A stretch of DNA of 64,000 bases. Source: Saccharomyces uvarum. Its lineage: Eukaryota > Ascomycota > Saccharomycetes > Saccharomycetales > Saccharomycetaceae. The stretch spans positions 248,001 through 312,000 of the forward strand of contig OX365939.1 in assembly GCA_947243795.1 (NCBI GenBank), in the 5' to 3' direction. The position numbers were made by a program, and so were the translations under genes. Below, piece by piece: positions 1-9,552 of the stretch; the first letter of the stretch is position 1; the number at the start of each line of letters is the position of its first letter. A model generated the notes under the pieces. It was not told where the DNA came from. It saw nothing but the letters and a program-made list of their open reading frames with translations, and searched no databases.

Positions 1-385
1 AAAGGAAAACAAAAACCATGTTATCAATTCTACGTTAGTAAATTTGCGTTCCAATATATCCTCTATCGCTTTTTCACATACCTATTAAGCAATTTAATTG
101 GGTTTCTACCATAACTATAAAAAACTTCTAGCCTTTAGGATAAGGACGAGGTCTAGTAGTCCTGTTTGAACTAATGCGTGCGTACGTGTGCTTTGCTGAA
201 GTAATAAGTAGAATATTGTGCACACTTTTTATTTTGATTCTAAAATTAACAATTATTTTTCCTTTTTTTTTTTTCCAGTGCCGAATTGCTGACACAAAGC
301 GGAAAGCCGCCGATATCATAAAAAAAGGGTCTTGCCGTGGTGTTGTGGTCATTAGTGTTATTAATATTATTATTATTACAGGTCG
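1..385. other. Intergenic DNA upstream of OSW2 (off window) and downstream of SPT8
   Basis: By synteny with S. cerevisiae, the sporulation gene OSW2 should lie just left of the window on the minus strand, so this stretch would hold its promoter and the SPT8 terminator. It is AT-rich with a T tract around 262-274. At 42-50 there is AACGCAAAT on the minus strand, which fits the middle-sporulation element of Ndt80. A single short match is weak evidence, and the OSW2 start cannot be seen. I see no gene here. Confidence 0.5.
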
Positions 386-2146
386 CTACTCTAAGTCTAT
401 ATCGTATATAAGCGTCGTATCGGTGGAATTCCCCTGCCAGCCTCTATTCCCACTAGTACTTATTAAAAATCTTGAAGTCGGGTCGAGGTACAAGTTTGAT
501 ATAATGCCACCGTGATGACCGGGAACAATGAGGAACGGTACTTTAGAGCTCTTGGCAGAGGGGTTTGAAGCTGCCACCGCAATATCCACGTTGTACAGTC
601 TGATGTTATCCCGCGATGCGCATAGTATGTGTTTGTTATTGGGCATGGCTTTCACACAGGAGACGGGACCCGAAATGGACGGTAATTTCAAGTTATGCAT
701 TGGTTTCGAGGGCATTTTCAAGTCAAACTGCTCCACGCACGCGTTTCTTCTCCCTGCATACACATGATCACCATCCACACCCCAACACACCGACAGACAC
801 CATGGCGGGGTGCCTGGGCCTCTTTCCAGGTTCAATGCGGGCGACTGGGTCATGCGTCGATCCCAAATATGTATGGAGCCGTTCAACCCGGAAGTCATAA
901 ACACCGATTCGTCGTAGACTGTATTTAGAGACTCTTTGGATATCTGTTCCTTGTCTTGTTCGTCACGAGATGGCTCGTCCGATTTGGTGGGGCCGTTATC
1001 GGTATCTTGCTTTTCATCTTCGTCTTCGTCACCGAACAGCGAATCCATGTCGTCATCAGCAGTTTCGTTCTCTTTACCGCTATTGACGTTACTGGAAACA
1101 ACAACGGAGGAAAACAGCGGGCGCATTTCCAAAGACGACAACTCGGACCTTGATTTCTGGAATTCGTTAACGATGCCACCTGTGTGCAAGTCCCATTCCA
1201 GGAGACGTTTGTCCCAGGAACCGCTGAGGAATCTGTCCTCTTGGCCATTCAGTTTCAAGATATTGACGATCTGGCTGTGGCCGTTCCTGCCCTTGAAATA
1301 GTGGGCGATGCTCCCCTCCATATATCGAACGCCCTGCATGGTGATACCGCCATTCTGCAGCCCGCTCAGGATGAAGAGGCACTCGCTTTGCACCTCTAGG
1401 GAGTGAACGGGACTCACTTTGGGCTCGTACTCCGCCTTGTTGGCAGAAAGCTTCATTTCCGATTTTTTCTGCGGGATCTCATTCTCCCAGTACGATTGCA
1501 ATATACCTGCATTCTGAATGGACTCAGCCAGCGAATGCTTCTGCAAGATCGTCAGGGACAGCTTCCCCTCGAGCGTGTTCAGCAGGTCGTACTTCCTGAT
1601 GTAGCCGTCGTTGCCGCCCAAGAACAGGTACCTGAGCCCTCTAGACACCGCTAGCGCATTGACGTTCGTCTGAATAGGGATAGCTGCCGTGGGGTAGATA
1701 TTGTATGAATCAGAGATCTGCGCAGCCTGCAACATGTGCTTGTAGTACTCGTACACCTCTCCATTTACAGAAGTCTCCCGCGATTTCGCTTCTTCATCTT
1801 CATCATCCATTTCGGCCTCGTCTGAGCCGTCCGTGGTAGCAGTAGTGGTAGTAGTAGCAGCAGCAGCATCAGCATCAGCATCAGCATCAGCAACAGCAGC
1901 AACAGATTCTTGGTCATCCGTAGGCGTGTTGCTCTTGCCTTCCTTTGCGGCGTCATCATCGTTGTCATCGCCCTGCTCGTCGTCTTCTTCCTCCTGCTCG
2001 TCGTCCTCGTCATCTTCGTCGTCACCGTCATCGTTGCCCTCGAGGTCCTGCTTAGAGTCATTTTCCAGCCCACTCAGCATCTCTTCGTCGTCTTCCTCCT
2101 CGTCCACCACCTGATTATTGTTCAGAATATCATCAACCTCGTCCAT
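386..2146 (-). CDS. SPT8: SAGA complex subunit Spt8 (WD40 protein)
   Basis: Spt8 is the TBP-interacting WD40 subunit of the SAGA coactivator, acting in the nucleus to regulate TBP at SAGA-dependent promoters. The 586-residue protein has a very acidic N-terminal tail (about residues 1-125, runs of Asp/Glu, then an Ala-Asp dipeptide run and a Thr run). WD-type repeats follow from about residue 150 to the end, with recognisable elements such as LFLGGNDGYIRKYD, FLSGSWDKRLLEWD, SIHIWDRR and ILCASRDNIRLY. A second acidic loop (around residues 375-410) interrupts the repeats, as I recall for Spt8. S. cerevisiae Spt8 is about 602 residues, so the length fits; the difference probably lies in the acidic repeats. 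It is divergent with ERG3, 727 bp apart. Confidence 0.96.
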   Translation of the reverse strand: MDEVDDILNNNQVVDEEEDDEEMLSGLENDSKQDLEGNDDGDDEDDEDDEQEEEDDEQGDDNDDDAAKEGKSNTPTDDQESVAAVADADADADAAAATTTTTATTDGSDEAEMDDEDEEAKSRETSVNGEVYEYYKHMLQAAQISDSYNIYPTAAIPIQTNVNALAVSRGLRYLFLGGNDGYIRKYDLLNTLEGKLSLTILQKHSLAESIQNAGILQSYWENEIPQKKSEMKLSANKAEYEPKVSPVHSLEVQSECLFILSGLQNGGITMQGVRYMEGSIAHYFKGRNGHSQIVNILKLNGQEDRFLSGSWDKRLLEWDLHTGGIVNEFQKSRSELSSLEMRPLFSSVVVSSNVNSGKENETADDDMDSLFGDEDEDEKQDTDNGPTKSDEPSRDEQDKEQISKESLNTVYDESVFMTSGLNGSIHIWDRRMTQSPALNLERGPGTPPWCLSVCWGVDGDHVYAGRRNACVEQFDLKMPSKPMHNLKLPSISGPVSCVKAMPNNKHILCASRDNIRLYNVDIAVAASNPSAKSSKVPFLIVPGHHGGIISNLYLDPTSRFLISTSGNRGWQGNSTDTTLIYDIDLE

Positions 2147-2873
2147 CTCAAACCAAACTTTTACTCTACTGCAGTAAGCGCCACTACCCTTCCAGCCCAG
2201 TTCCTGAAACCCACACTATGCCGAGCTGACTGTTGAAATGCTTATTATGCTAGATCTCAGCTGAAAGGGCCCTGATTCCGCCGTGCACGATGATACCTGT
2301 CATAGGGCACCGTCCGAAATAAACGAGGGCTTTCCCTGCTCTTTGTCCCTTCCCACGGCCGAATAAAAAACAGGTACGAAAAGACCGCGAAACGACGCAG
2401 ACGCTAAGATTGCCGGTCATCGCAAGTTACGACGCGCTGTCCCTTGCATTGTCGCCGTGGGGCACGACCCGCCGTGCACTATACGACGGAAACGGCAGCC
2501 CGGGGCAGGCGCCCGAAAACTCCCGGGCGTTGTGTCGGTCGTATAGCGTAGGGCCAGGGCAACATGGACGTATACGAGGCCGATGGCTGCGATAAACGAG
2601 GGCGCAGGCTCGTATAGGTGTCACAATAGAAGATGAAGAAGAACAACAGGTGCATTGAAGCCAGAGCTTCAGCAGTGATCGGGTATTGTTGTTGCTATTA
2701 TGTAACGGACGAAGGCAGCATCGCGATATATATTGGACGCGCATTTTTGTCTTTTATTGCTATTTAATTGTCTGTATTACTCGTTCTTGGGTTCTGGCTG
2801 CACAAGAGATCAGATTATTGCATATTCCAAAAAATCAAAAACAAAGACATTCATACTCGTACTACATTAAGAT
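2147..2873. promoter_or_regulatory. SPT8-ERG3 divergent promoter with repeated sterol response elements
   Basis: This spacer holds four exact copies of the Upc2/Ecm22 sterol response core TCGTATA, in either orientation, at 2480-2486, 2539-2545, 2571-2577 and 2610-2616. Two TAAACGA variants (TCGTTTA on the other strand) lie at 2320-2326 and 2593-2599, both inside an 11 bp direct repeat TAAACGAGGGC. A TATA element (TATATATT) lies at 2727-2734, about 140 bp before the ERG3 start. The stretch 2400-2620 is unusually GC-rich for a yeast promoter. ERG3 is a known target of Upc2/Ecm22; the site calls here are by eye. Confidence 0.7.
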
Positions 2874-3971
2874 ATGGATTTGGTCTTGGAAGTCGCTGAC
2901 CATTATGTCTTGGACGACCTGTACGCTAAGATCCTACCCACGTCGCTGGCCGCCAGCATTCCTGCCAAATGGCAGGACTGGCTGACTTTGAACAGCGGGT
3001 TTACCAACTCTACCATTTTGCAGCAGACGTTGAACTCCAAGAATGCCGTCAAGGAGTGTAGAAAGTTTTACGGCCAGGTGCCCTTCCTGTTCGACATGTC
3101 CAGCACGACATTTGCGTCGCTTTTACCCCGTTCCAACATAATAAGAGAGTTTTTCTCATTATGGGCCATTGTCACCATCTTCGGTCTGCTACTGTACCTG
3201 TTCACCGCTAGTGTCAGTTATGTCTTTGTCTTCGACAAGTCCATCTTCAACCACCCTCGTTACTTGAAAAACCAAATGGCTATGGAAATTAAGCTGGCCG
3301 TCAGCGCCATCCCATGGATGTCGATGTTAACCGCCCCATGGTTCGTCATGGAAATGAACGGCCACTCCAAGCTTTACATGGACATCGACTACGAAAACCA
3401 CGGTGTAAGGAAGGTCGTCATCGAATACTTCACCTTCATCTTTTTCACCGATTGCGGTGTCTACTTGGCCCACAGATGGTTGCACTGGCCCAGAGTCTAC
3501 CGTGCCCTACACAAGCCCCATCACAAGTGGTTGGTGTGCACACCTTTTGCCTCCCATTCTTTCCACCCTGTGGACGGGTTCTTACAATCCATCTCTTACC
3601 ACATCTACCCATTGATCCTACCATTACACAAGGTTTCCTATTTGGTCCTGTTCACTTTCGTCAACTTCTGGACTGTCATGATCCATGACGGCCAATACTT
3701 GTCAAACAACCCTGCTGTCAACGGTACAGCATGCCACACAGTCCACCATCTATACTTCAACTACAACTATGGTCAATTCACCACTCTCTGGGATAGACTA
3801 GGTGGTTCTTACCGTAGACCAGATGACTCATTGTTTGACCCTACTTTGAGAGACTCCAAGGAGACCTGGGATGCCCAAGTTAAGGAAGTCGAACAATTCA
3901 TCAAGGAGGTTGAAGGTGACGATAATGATAGAGTCTACGAAAACGATCCAAACACCAAGAAAAATAACTAA
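2874..3971 (+). CDS. ERG3: C-5 sterol desaturase Erg3
   Basis: Erg3 introduces the C-5(6) double bond into episterol in late ergosterol synthesis. It is an ER membrane di-iron enzyme using cytochrome b5 and O2. The 365-residue protein has the fatty acid hydroxylase/desaturase histidine boxes: HRWLH at residues 200-204, HKPHH at 213-217 and HTVHH at 288-292. Hydrophobic segments lie around residues 93-120, 140-160 and 240-270, and the C-terminal tail is charged. The length matches S. cerevisiae Erg3 (365). The ATG at 2874 is the first in frame and lies about 140 bp after a TATA element. The upstream TCGTATA cluster predicts induction by sterol depletion. Confidence 0.98.
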   Translation: MDLVLEVADHYVLDDLYAKILPTSLAASIPAKWQDWLTLNSGFTNSTILQQTLNSKNAVKECRKFYGQVPFLFDMSSTTFASLLPRSNIIREFFSLWAIVTIFGLLLYLFTASVSYVFVFDKSIFNHPRYLKNQMAMEIKLAVSAIPWMSMLTAPWFVMEMNGHSKLYMDIDYENHGVRKVVIEYFTFIFFTDCGVYLAHRWLHWPRVYRALHKPHHKWLVCTPFASHSFHPVDGFLQSISYHIYPLILPLHKVSYLVLFTFVNFWTVMIHDGQYLSNNPAVNGTACHTVHHLYFNYNYGQFTTLWDRLGGSYRRPDDSLFDPTLRDSKETWDAQVKEVEQFIKEVEGDDNDRVYENDPNTKKNN

Positions 3972-4339
3972 GCGCAGTGCCTTTTTTCTTTTCTTTGTTT
4001 GCCCCACATATTAAACTTCTTTTTTTTTATGTACAAGAACGTTCAAACAATAACACTTATATATTTATATACACACATACACATGTTTTAAAATACACAC
4101 ATTATTATGGTGTATCTCCCACTTTATTCCACCTGTTTTATTCGTATAACTACATGTTGCGCCGATTCAATGACCCTTTCACCCAACTGGTGAAAAAAAA
4201 AAAATGAAAATCGAAGAGCTGAAAAATTGGAACGTAGTACATAAGCACAAAGGCAACGTGGACCTTTAAAATGCCCGGAGGCTTGAAAAAAGGTGAATAG
4301 TCATTGGGAGAGCCGTCATTACCATACAAGCAAAATCCC
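3972..4339. other. ERG3 3' region and MNL2 promoter
   Basis: This is an AT-rich tandem spacer. It holds T tracts and a TATATATTTATATA-like stretch near 4059-4070 that fits a yeast polyadenylation region for ERG3. An A tract at 4192-4204 precedes MNL2. I see no gene. Confidence 0.5.
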
Positions 4340-6886
4340 ATGTCTATAGCCCGGCTAGTGTACTCACTCTTCAGAAAAGTACGATCGGTCCTCTTGCTAT
4401 TCATTACCATATCACTATTATTCTATTATACGTTCCAAAATGAAATCGATATCCTGAATTCGTATGCTTTAAACGATTCACTGCCCTCTATAAACAACAA
4501 CGAGCATGATACGGAGACATCCTCGAACTTGGAGTCTCCAGCCCTACATTCATCCATCTCTGACCGAATTTCCGCTGATAAGAGCAACAACAATGTTTTG
4601 CTGGATTTATCTGATCCTGCTACATTGAGAGAGAAAAACAAGTACTTCCCATTGCTGATAGGGAAATCATCCGATAAAATTGGTTCAAATTTACCGATCT
4701 CATCTCTACTGACATTCAAGGAAAAATATGCCGTCTTGTTTGAATATTCATTGCCTTCTCAAACTTCCCAAACCCAGGATGAAACTCACAAAGTCCAACA
4801 TGCCATGCAATTGACTCCAGATTTTGACATGGTTCAACAGGTCAAAATCATTTTCTTGAAATCGTGGGAACAAGAACAATTACTACTGAAAAGTAAATTA
4901 AAAAGAGAATCCACATGGCCCATAGACCTAATTGATTCTCTAGATACATTGTATTTATGTGGTGAAACTAAGCTTTTTCAAGATTCAGTTAACCTGATAG
5001 AAGATTTCGACTTTCGGATACCTCCACTGGCAGTAGAAGTTATTGACGTTCCAGACGTCACTAGCCGTGTACTTGAAGGATTGCTATCCGCATATGAATT
5101 ATCAATGGATAAGAGACTACTTACTAAGGCAAAGCAAGTTGCGGATTTCATATTACGGTCCTTCGATACTCCCAATAGGGTCCCTATTTTAAGATTTTTC
5201 TGGAAATCTGACTTGAAAAATAGATTTCCCGATCGTGCGACTCCATCCGGTCAATTAACCACAATGTCGCTCGCATTCATTAGACTATCACAGTTGGCTC
5301 ATTTGAATAAGTATTTTGACGCTGTAGAAAGAGTTTTCACCATAATACGACAATCCTATAATGAATTTGATATGGATTTCATGTTACCTGACGTTGTAGA
5401 TGCTTCTGGCTGCCAGCTTCTAACTTCAAGGGAAATTGAAAAGGGCGTACACATAAAGGGATCCAGTATCATGAAAAGCATTAATGAAGATTTCAAATTC
5501 GTTCACTGTCAACAGCTAGGTATATTTTTGAACTCGCCTTCCCTTGACAACTCTCAACAGCAACCTCGATATCAGTCTTATGGGATTAATGAAAACACAA
5601 TACCAATCCTGGAGCATTTGCTCAAGATTGATGATCTTTTCCAATGCTCTTACGATATTTTGGACGGATCAAGTAAGAACGCCAACCCTGCGACGGTGGA
5701 TACCAACGCCAATGCTGGTATAGAAGCAGATGGTGAATCTATTGAGAAAAGAAATTTGAAAAGCGGTCAGAAAAAGGAGTCGGCAGATAATGCTATCAAG
5801 GGTAAATCAATAATAGACTCGCAGTTGTATCTAACATACTTTATAAGTCATATTTTTAAATTCATGACTTTCCGACCCATGTTCCCCAAGCAAATGGGAA
5901 ATCCACCAGTTAAATTTTTAAGTTCCATAGTGACAAAATCTCAATTCACGCCCGCAACCAATGAGTTGGATGTCACGGTAAAAAGATCATACAACGTTTC
6001 ATTAAACTCTTGCAGACTTGGTGGTATTCTGGGTTTAAGTTCACGTATATCCCCTCAAGGCGGTGTCAACGGCAAATATATCTTACCATCGTCACTATTA
6101 GAAATGAGTGAAACAATTACACAGAGTTGTTTCGCATTAATGAAAGAGTTTGACGGGCTGGTCCCTCAAAAATTTCAATTGGACCCTTGCTCTGACGAAA
6201 AAAATGGGGGTTGCGAATTTAAGAGTGAAGTTAAATCTCAAATGATTATCGATGGTGAATATGAGATCTTCGAAAATGACCAGGATACTGGAATCAAAGT
6301 TTGGAACCACGGTACAAATGGAGATGACCATAGGGTTAAGAGGAATATCATAGCAGGGGACGACGTAGTAGAAAACCAAAACGTTAAATACCACACCCTT
6401 GGAAGTGTAAAGCCAGTCACTGCAACAAACGATGACGAAATAACGCAAATGCGTAGAGTTTACACATTTGGTAAAGACATCAAACCGCATATAACGAAGG
6501 ACGATATTGTTGGTTACAAATGGACAAACCATCCGGATTGGCCATTGTGGGTCAACAAAGTGGAATCCAGAAGATTATTAGATTCGAATATTATCGAATC
6601 TATATTTTATATGTATAGAATCAGCGGAGAAGAAAAATGGAGAACCATGGGCAGACAATCGTTTGAAATCCTGCTAAAAGAGCTGATGAAATTGAACCGT
6701 GGTGCCAAGGGAGTGTGGCAAGTGAAGGAATTCTATGAAAATGGCGAAAAGGTAAACAATGATTTGCCTAGCTATTGGTTTTCCAGAACATTAAAGTATT
6801 ACTTGTTGCTGTTTAGTAGTGGAGATACGATTTCATTGGACGAATACATCTTAACTCAAGGTGGCCACATAATCAAAAAGAAATGA
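4340..6886 (+). CDS. MNL2: Putative alpha-mannosidase Mnl2 (GH47 family)
   Basis: Mnl2 is a GH47-family protein related to Htm1/Mnl1. It is placed in the ER lumen and reported to take part in degradation of misfolded glycoproteins; direct enzymatic evidence is thin. The protein is 848 residues from the ATG at 4340 (MSIARLVYSLF), close to the 849 of S. cerevisiae. The reading frame is open for 12 more codons upstream but without an ATG, so 4340 is the start. A signal anchor (about residues 17-33, LLLFITISLLFYYTF) follows a basic N-terminus. GH47-like helical segments include ESTWPIDLIDSLDTLYLCGE, SGQLTTM, the RLGGILGLSS region and the C-terminal SNIIESIFYMYRISGEEKW. A long poorly conserved insert lies around residues 440-520. 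It converges with SHM2, 118 bp away. Confidence 0.95.
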   Translation: MSIARLVYSLFRKVRSVLLLFITISLLFYYTFQNEIDILNSYALNDSLPSINNNEHDTETSSNLESPALHSSISDRISADKSNNNVLLDLSDPATLREKNKYFPLLIGKSSDKIGSNLPISSLLTFKEKYAVLFEYSLPSQTSQTQDETHKVQHAMQLTPDFDMVQQVKIIFLKSWEQEQLLLKSKLKRESTWPIDLIDSLDTLYLCGETKLFQDSVNLIEDFDFRIPPLAVEVIDVPDVTSRVLEGLLSAYELSMDKRLLTKAKQVADFILRSFDTPNRVPILRFFWKSDLKNRFPDRATPSGQLTTMSLAFIRLSQLAHLNKYFDAVERVFTIIRQSYNEFDMDFMLPDVVDASGCQLLTSREIEKGVHIKGSSIMKSINEDFKFVHCQQLGIFLNSPSLDNSQQQPRYQSYGINENTIPILEHLLKIDDLFQCSYDILDGSSKNANPATVDTNANAGIEADGESIEKRNLKSGQKKESADNAIKGKSIIDSQLYLTYFISHIFKFMTFRPMFPKQMGNPPVKFLSSIVTKSQFTPATNELDVTVKRSYNVSLNSCRLGGILGLSSRISPQGGVNGKYILPSSLLEMSETITQSCFALMKEFDGLVPQKFQLDPCSDEKNGGCEFKSEVKSQMIIDGEYEIFENDQDTGIKVWNHGTNGDDHRVKRNIIAGDDVVENQNVKYHTLGSVKPVTATNDDEITQMRRVYTFGKDIKPHITKDDIVGYKWTNHPDWPLWVNKVESRRLLDSNIIESIFYMYRISGEEKWRTMGRQSFEILLKELMKLNRGAKGVWQVKEFYENGEKVNNDLPSYWFSRTLKYYLLLFSSGDTISLDEYILTQGGHIIKKK

Positions 6887-7004
6887 AATTAACGTTAAAA
6901 ATCGTACGCACATACATACATATACATATATACATAATGGGAAGAGGAGAAAATGAATACTTATACAGTAATGTTTATTTTTTTTTATTTGGAGTAGGTT
7001 TTTC

Positions 7005-8414
7005 TTAAACAGCTAATGGGTATTCGCCAGCCCAGTCGTAAACTTCCTTTTTCCAAGTTCTCAAAACATCAGAACCTTCATCGACCTTAGCTTTGAAGTC
7101 CTTTAATCTGCAAGCATCCTTTGGCAAGCTTTGTTGAACTTCGTGAGCGAATTTGACAGCCTTGTTAATGTATTGAACAATTTTGTGGAAGTCTTCTTCA
7201 CCCATTCCTCTGGTGGTCATGGCTGGAGCACCAATACGGACACCACCTGGGACCAAAGCGGATTTGTCACCTGGGATGGAGTTCTTGTTTAGAGCGATGT
7301 TAATCTTTTCACAAATATATTCGACACGAGCACCATCAACACCCTTTTCTCTCAAGGATACTAGAACCATATGAGAGTCTGTACCGTTGGAAACCAATCT
7401 GTAGTCTAAGTTCTTGAATTCACTTTCTAAAGCCTTAGCATTCTTCAAGACTTGAGTTTGGTATTCTACGAATTCTGGGGTAGCAGCTTGATTCAAGGCA
7501 GTGGCCAAGGCAGCAATGGTATGGTTGTGTGGACCACCTTGGTGACCTGGGAAAACAGAGAAGTTAATTGGGTTTTCCAAATCGTAGACGACTTCCTTAC
7601 CGGTCTTTGGGTTAATGGATCTGACACCTCTTCTGAAGAAGATCATAGCACCACGAGGGCCTCTCAAAGACTTGTGGGTGGTGGTGGTGACGATATCAGC
7701 GTATTCGAAAGGAGATGGAATGACACCTGCAGCGATCAAACCAGAAATGTGAGCCATGTCAACCATCAAGTAGGCACCACACTTGTCGGCAATCTCTCTC
7801 ATTCTTTTGTAGTCGATCAAACGACAGTAAGCAGAGGTACCGGCAACAAGAACCTTTGGTCTATATAGGATGGCGTTCTTTTCCAAGGTGTCGTAGTCGA
7901 TAATACCAGTTTCTGGGTTGACTCTGTATGGGAAAGATTCGAAGTATGTGGAAACAGCAGAGATCTTTCTGTTTTCAGTAGCGTAACCGTGAGACAAATG
8001 GCCACCGTCTGGCAAGTACAAACCCATCAATCTTTCATGAGGCTTCATGATGGCTTGGTAAACTTGCAAATTGGCTGGGGAACCAGATAAAGTTTGAACG
8101 TTGACACCCCATCTGTCAGGAGTGACGTGGAAGGCCTTCAAAGCTCTTTGTTGACATAGAATTTCCATTCTGTCAATGTGTTCGTTACCACCGTAGTAAC
8201 GAGCACCTGGATAACCTTCAGAGTACTTGTTGGACAAAGGAGTTCCAAGAGCGTCGAAAACAGAGGTGGAGGTGAAGTTTTCGGAAGCAATCAAGTCAAT
8301 AGAGTGCTTTTGTCTTTCGACTTCATCCTTGATGATGGAGTCGACTTCTGGATCGGTGTCGACCAAGTGAGAGGTGATCAACTTGTGATGAGCGTCGGAT
8401 AGAGTGTAAGGCAT
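7005..8414 (-). CDS. SHM2: Cytosolic serine hydroxymethyltransferase Shm2
   Basis: Shm2 interconverts serine plus tetrahydrofolate with glycine plus 5,10-methylene-THF in the cytosol, feeding one-carbon units to purine, methionine and thymidylate synthesis. The 469-residue protein equals the S. cerevisiae length. It has the PLP-binding lysine K248 in VTTTTHKSLRGPRG, the SEGYPGARYYGG substrate loop (residues 65-76) and the usual SHMT fold, with no mitochondrial presequence. Codon use is strongly biased toward preferred yeast codons, as expected for an abundant enzyme. The start at 8414 is the first ATG. Two TGACTC cores upstream fit Bas1/Bas2 control. Confidence 0.98.
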   Translation of the reverse strand: MPYTLSDAHHKLITSHLVDTDPEVDSIIKDEVERQKHSIDLIASENFTSTSVFDALGTPLSNKYSEGYPGARYYGGNEHIDRMEILCQQRALKAFHVTPDRWGVNVQTLSGSPANLQVYQAIMKPHERLMGLYLPDGGHLSHGYATENRKISAVSTYFESFPYRVNPETGIIDYDTLEKNAILYRPKVLVAGTSAYCRLIDYKRMREIADKCGAYLMVDMAHISGLIAAGVIPSPFEYADIVTTTTHKSLRGPRGAMIFFRRGVRSINPKTGKEVVYDLENPINFSVFPGHQGGPHNHTIAALATALNQAATPEFVEYQTQVLKNAKALESEFKNLDYRLVSNGTDSHMVLVSLREKGVDGARVEYICEKINIALNKNSIPGDKSALVPGGVRIGAPAMTTRGMGEEDFHKIVQYINKAVKFAHEVQQSLPKDACRLKDFKAKVDEGSDVLRTWKKEVYDWAGEYPLAV

Positions 8415-8742
8415 GTTGGTGTTTAGTCTTAGCTAGAGTGTTTTGCTATACTGAGTTTCTTACGTTGAGACTACTATCAGAATGAATGAGTGGACGTGAA
8501 ATAAGAAAAACAGCCCTGCATTATATATGAAACTAAGGTAAAGAAGACTCATGGTTCGGGTCTAAGATGATTATAAATTTCAGAGATTATACAGAGTAAA
8601 AACTAGACACGAGCAAGAAACGAGACACTGAAAGAGGTAGAGTCAAACCTCTAGCCGACCCAGCCTGAATGGCCATTTTCCCCCAAGAGTCATGTTTCAC
8701 TGGAAATTGTGAAAAATTCCACAGCGTATCAATTTTTTTTTT
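8415..8742 (-). promoter_or_regulatory. SHM2 promoter with two TGACTC (Bas1/Gcn4-type) cores
   Basis: On the minus strand TGACTC occurs at 8640-8645 and 8687-8692, about 225-280 bp before the SHM2 start. This is the core bound by Bas1 (with Bas2/Pho2) and part of the Gcn4 site. SHM2 is known to belong to the Bas1/Bas2 purine and one-carbon regulon. The REX2 terminator must also fall in this spacer, next to its stop codon at 8743. Confidence 0.55.
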
Positions 8743-9552
8743 TCAAAAATCGGTGCGTGGTCTCTTTAGAGAAGAGGTTGACGAAGACGCTGACTCTGGT
8801 TGTTCAGACGCAGTTGACTCGTGGGACTCTGTCTCCTGTGGTGGCTTCAGATAGTTATCCATATACCACTGTAACTGAGCTATGCTCTCTTTGATATCGC
8901 TGTAAGCTGTATGGGCAGCTTCCTTCTTGGGATTGCGTGCTTGCAAGGCCGGGTTGTGTCTGCGAGCAACCTCCATGATGCTACTGACGTCGACGATTCT
9001 ATAGAAAAGATGGTCGATGACCTTGGGGAACTCGCGGACCATGAACAGACGGTCCATGTGTACGCTGTTGCCGGCCAGAACACCGATGTTCTTGTCTGGA
9101 ATGTAGCGCTGGATGTAGGCGAGCAGCTCTTCTTCCACCTGGGCCAGGGTCTTGTCGCTCGCCAAGACTTTGGCTGTGAGACCGCTATTGCCGTGGTGCT
9201 CGACACACCACTGGTTCATTTTGCCCATCACCTCGGGACCATAGTGGACAACACTCTCGTAGTGCGACTCAGCTTGGCCATCTGGCCCCTGCACGGGCGT
9301 TAGATGTCCATCGGTGATGATGCAGCAGATCTCGATGATCCGGTCGTTCACGTGGTCCAGACCGGTCATCTCGCAATCGATCCAGACCAGGGGCTTGAAC
9401 AGCTTGGTCTTAAGTTCCGGTGTTTGTGCCATTGTGAGCGAGTTTTGAATGGTTCGACGTCGTAAGTACTGCGAAACGGATCTTATACACGGCGATACGA
9501 ATCTGGGGCGGATATGTGCTATGCGTGTGACCGGAAACAACAACCACTTCAT
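8743..9552 (-). CDS. REX2: Mitochondrial 3'-5' RNA exonuclease Rex2 (oligoribonuclease type)
   Basis: Rex2 (Ynt20) is a DEDDh 3'-5' exoribonuclease of the oligoribonuclease family, found in mitochondria and also needed for some nuclear RNA 3' processing. The 269-residue protein has the ExoI motif WIDCEMTGLD with D59 and E61, further conserved blocks GNSVHMDRLF and FYRIVDVSSIMEVARR, and the ExoIII-like HTAYSDIKESI. The first 40 residues are Arg-rich and hydrophobic with no acidic residue, as in a mitochondrial presequence. A second in-frame Met at residue 41 (MAQTPELKTK) begins just before the catalytic domain and could give a shorter non-mitochondrial form; that is inference. Length equals S. 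cerevisiae Rex2. It is divergent with FRS1. Confidence 0.96.
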   Translation of the reverse strand: MKWLLFPVTRIAHIRPRFVSPCIRSVSQYLRRRTIQNSLTMAQTPELKTKLFKPLVWIDCEMTGLDHVNDRIIEICCIITDGHLTPVQGPDGQAESHYESVVHYGPEVMGKMNQWCVEHHGNSGLTAKVLASDKTLAQVEEELLAYIQRYIPDKNIGVLAGNSVHMDRLFMVREFPKVIDHLFYRIVDVSSIMEVARRHNPALQARNPKKEAAHTAYSDIKESIAQLQWYMDNYLKPPQETESHESTASEQPESASSSTSSLKRPRTDF

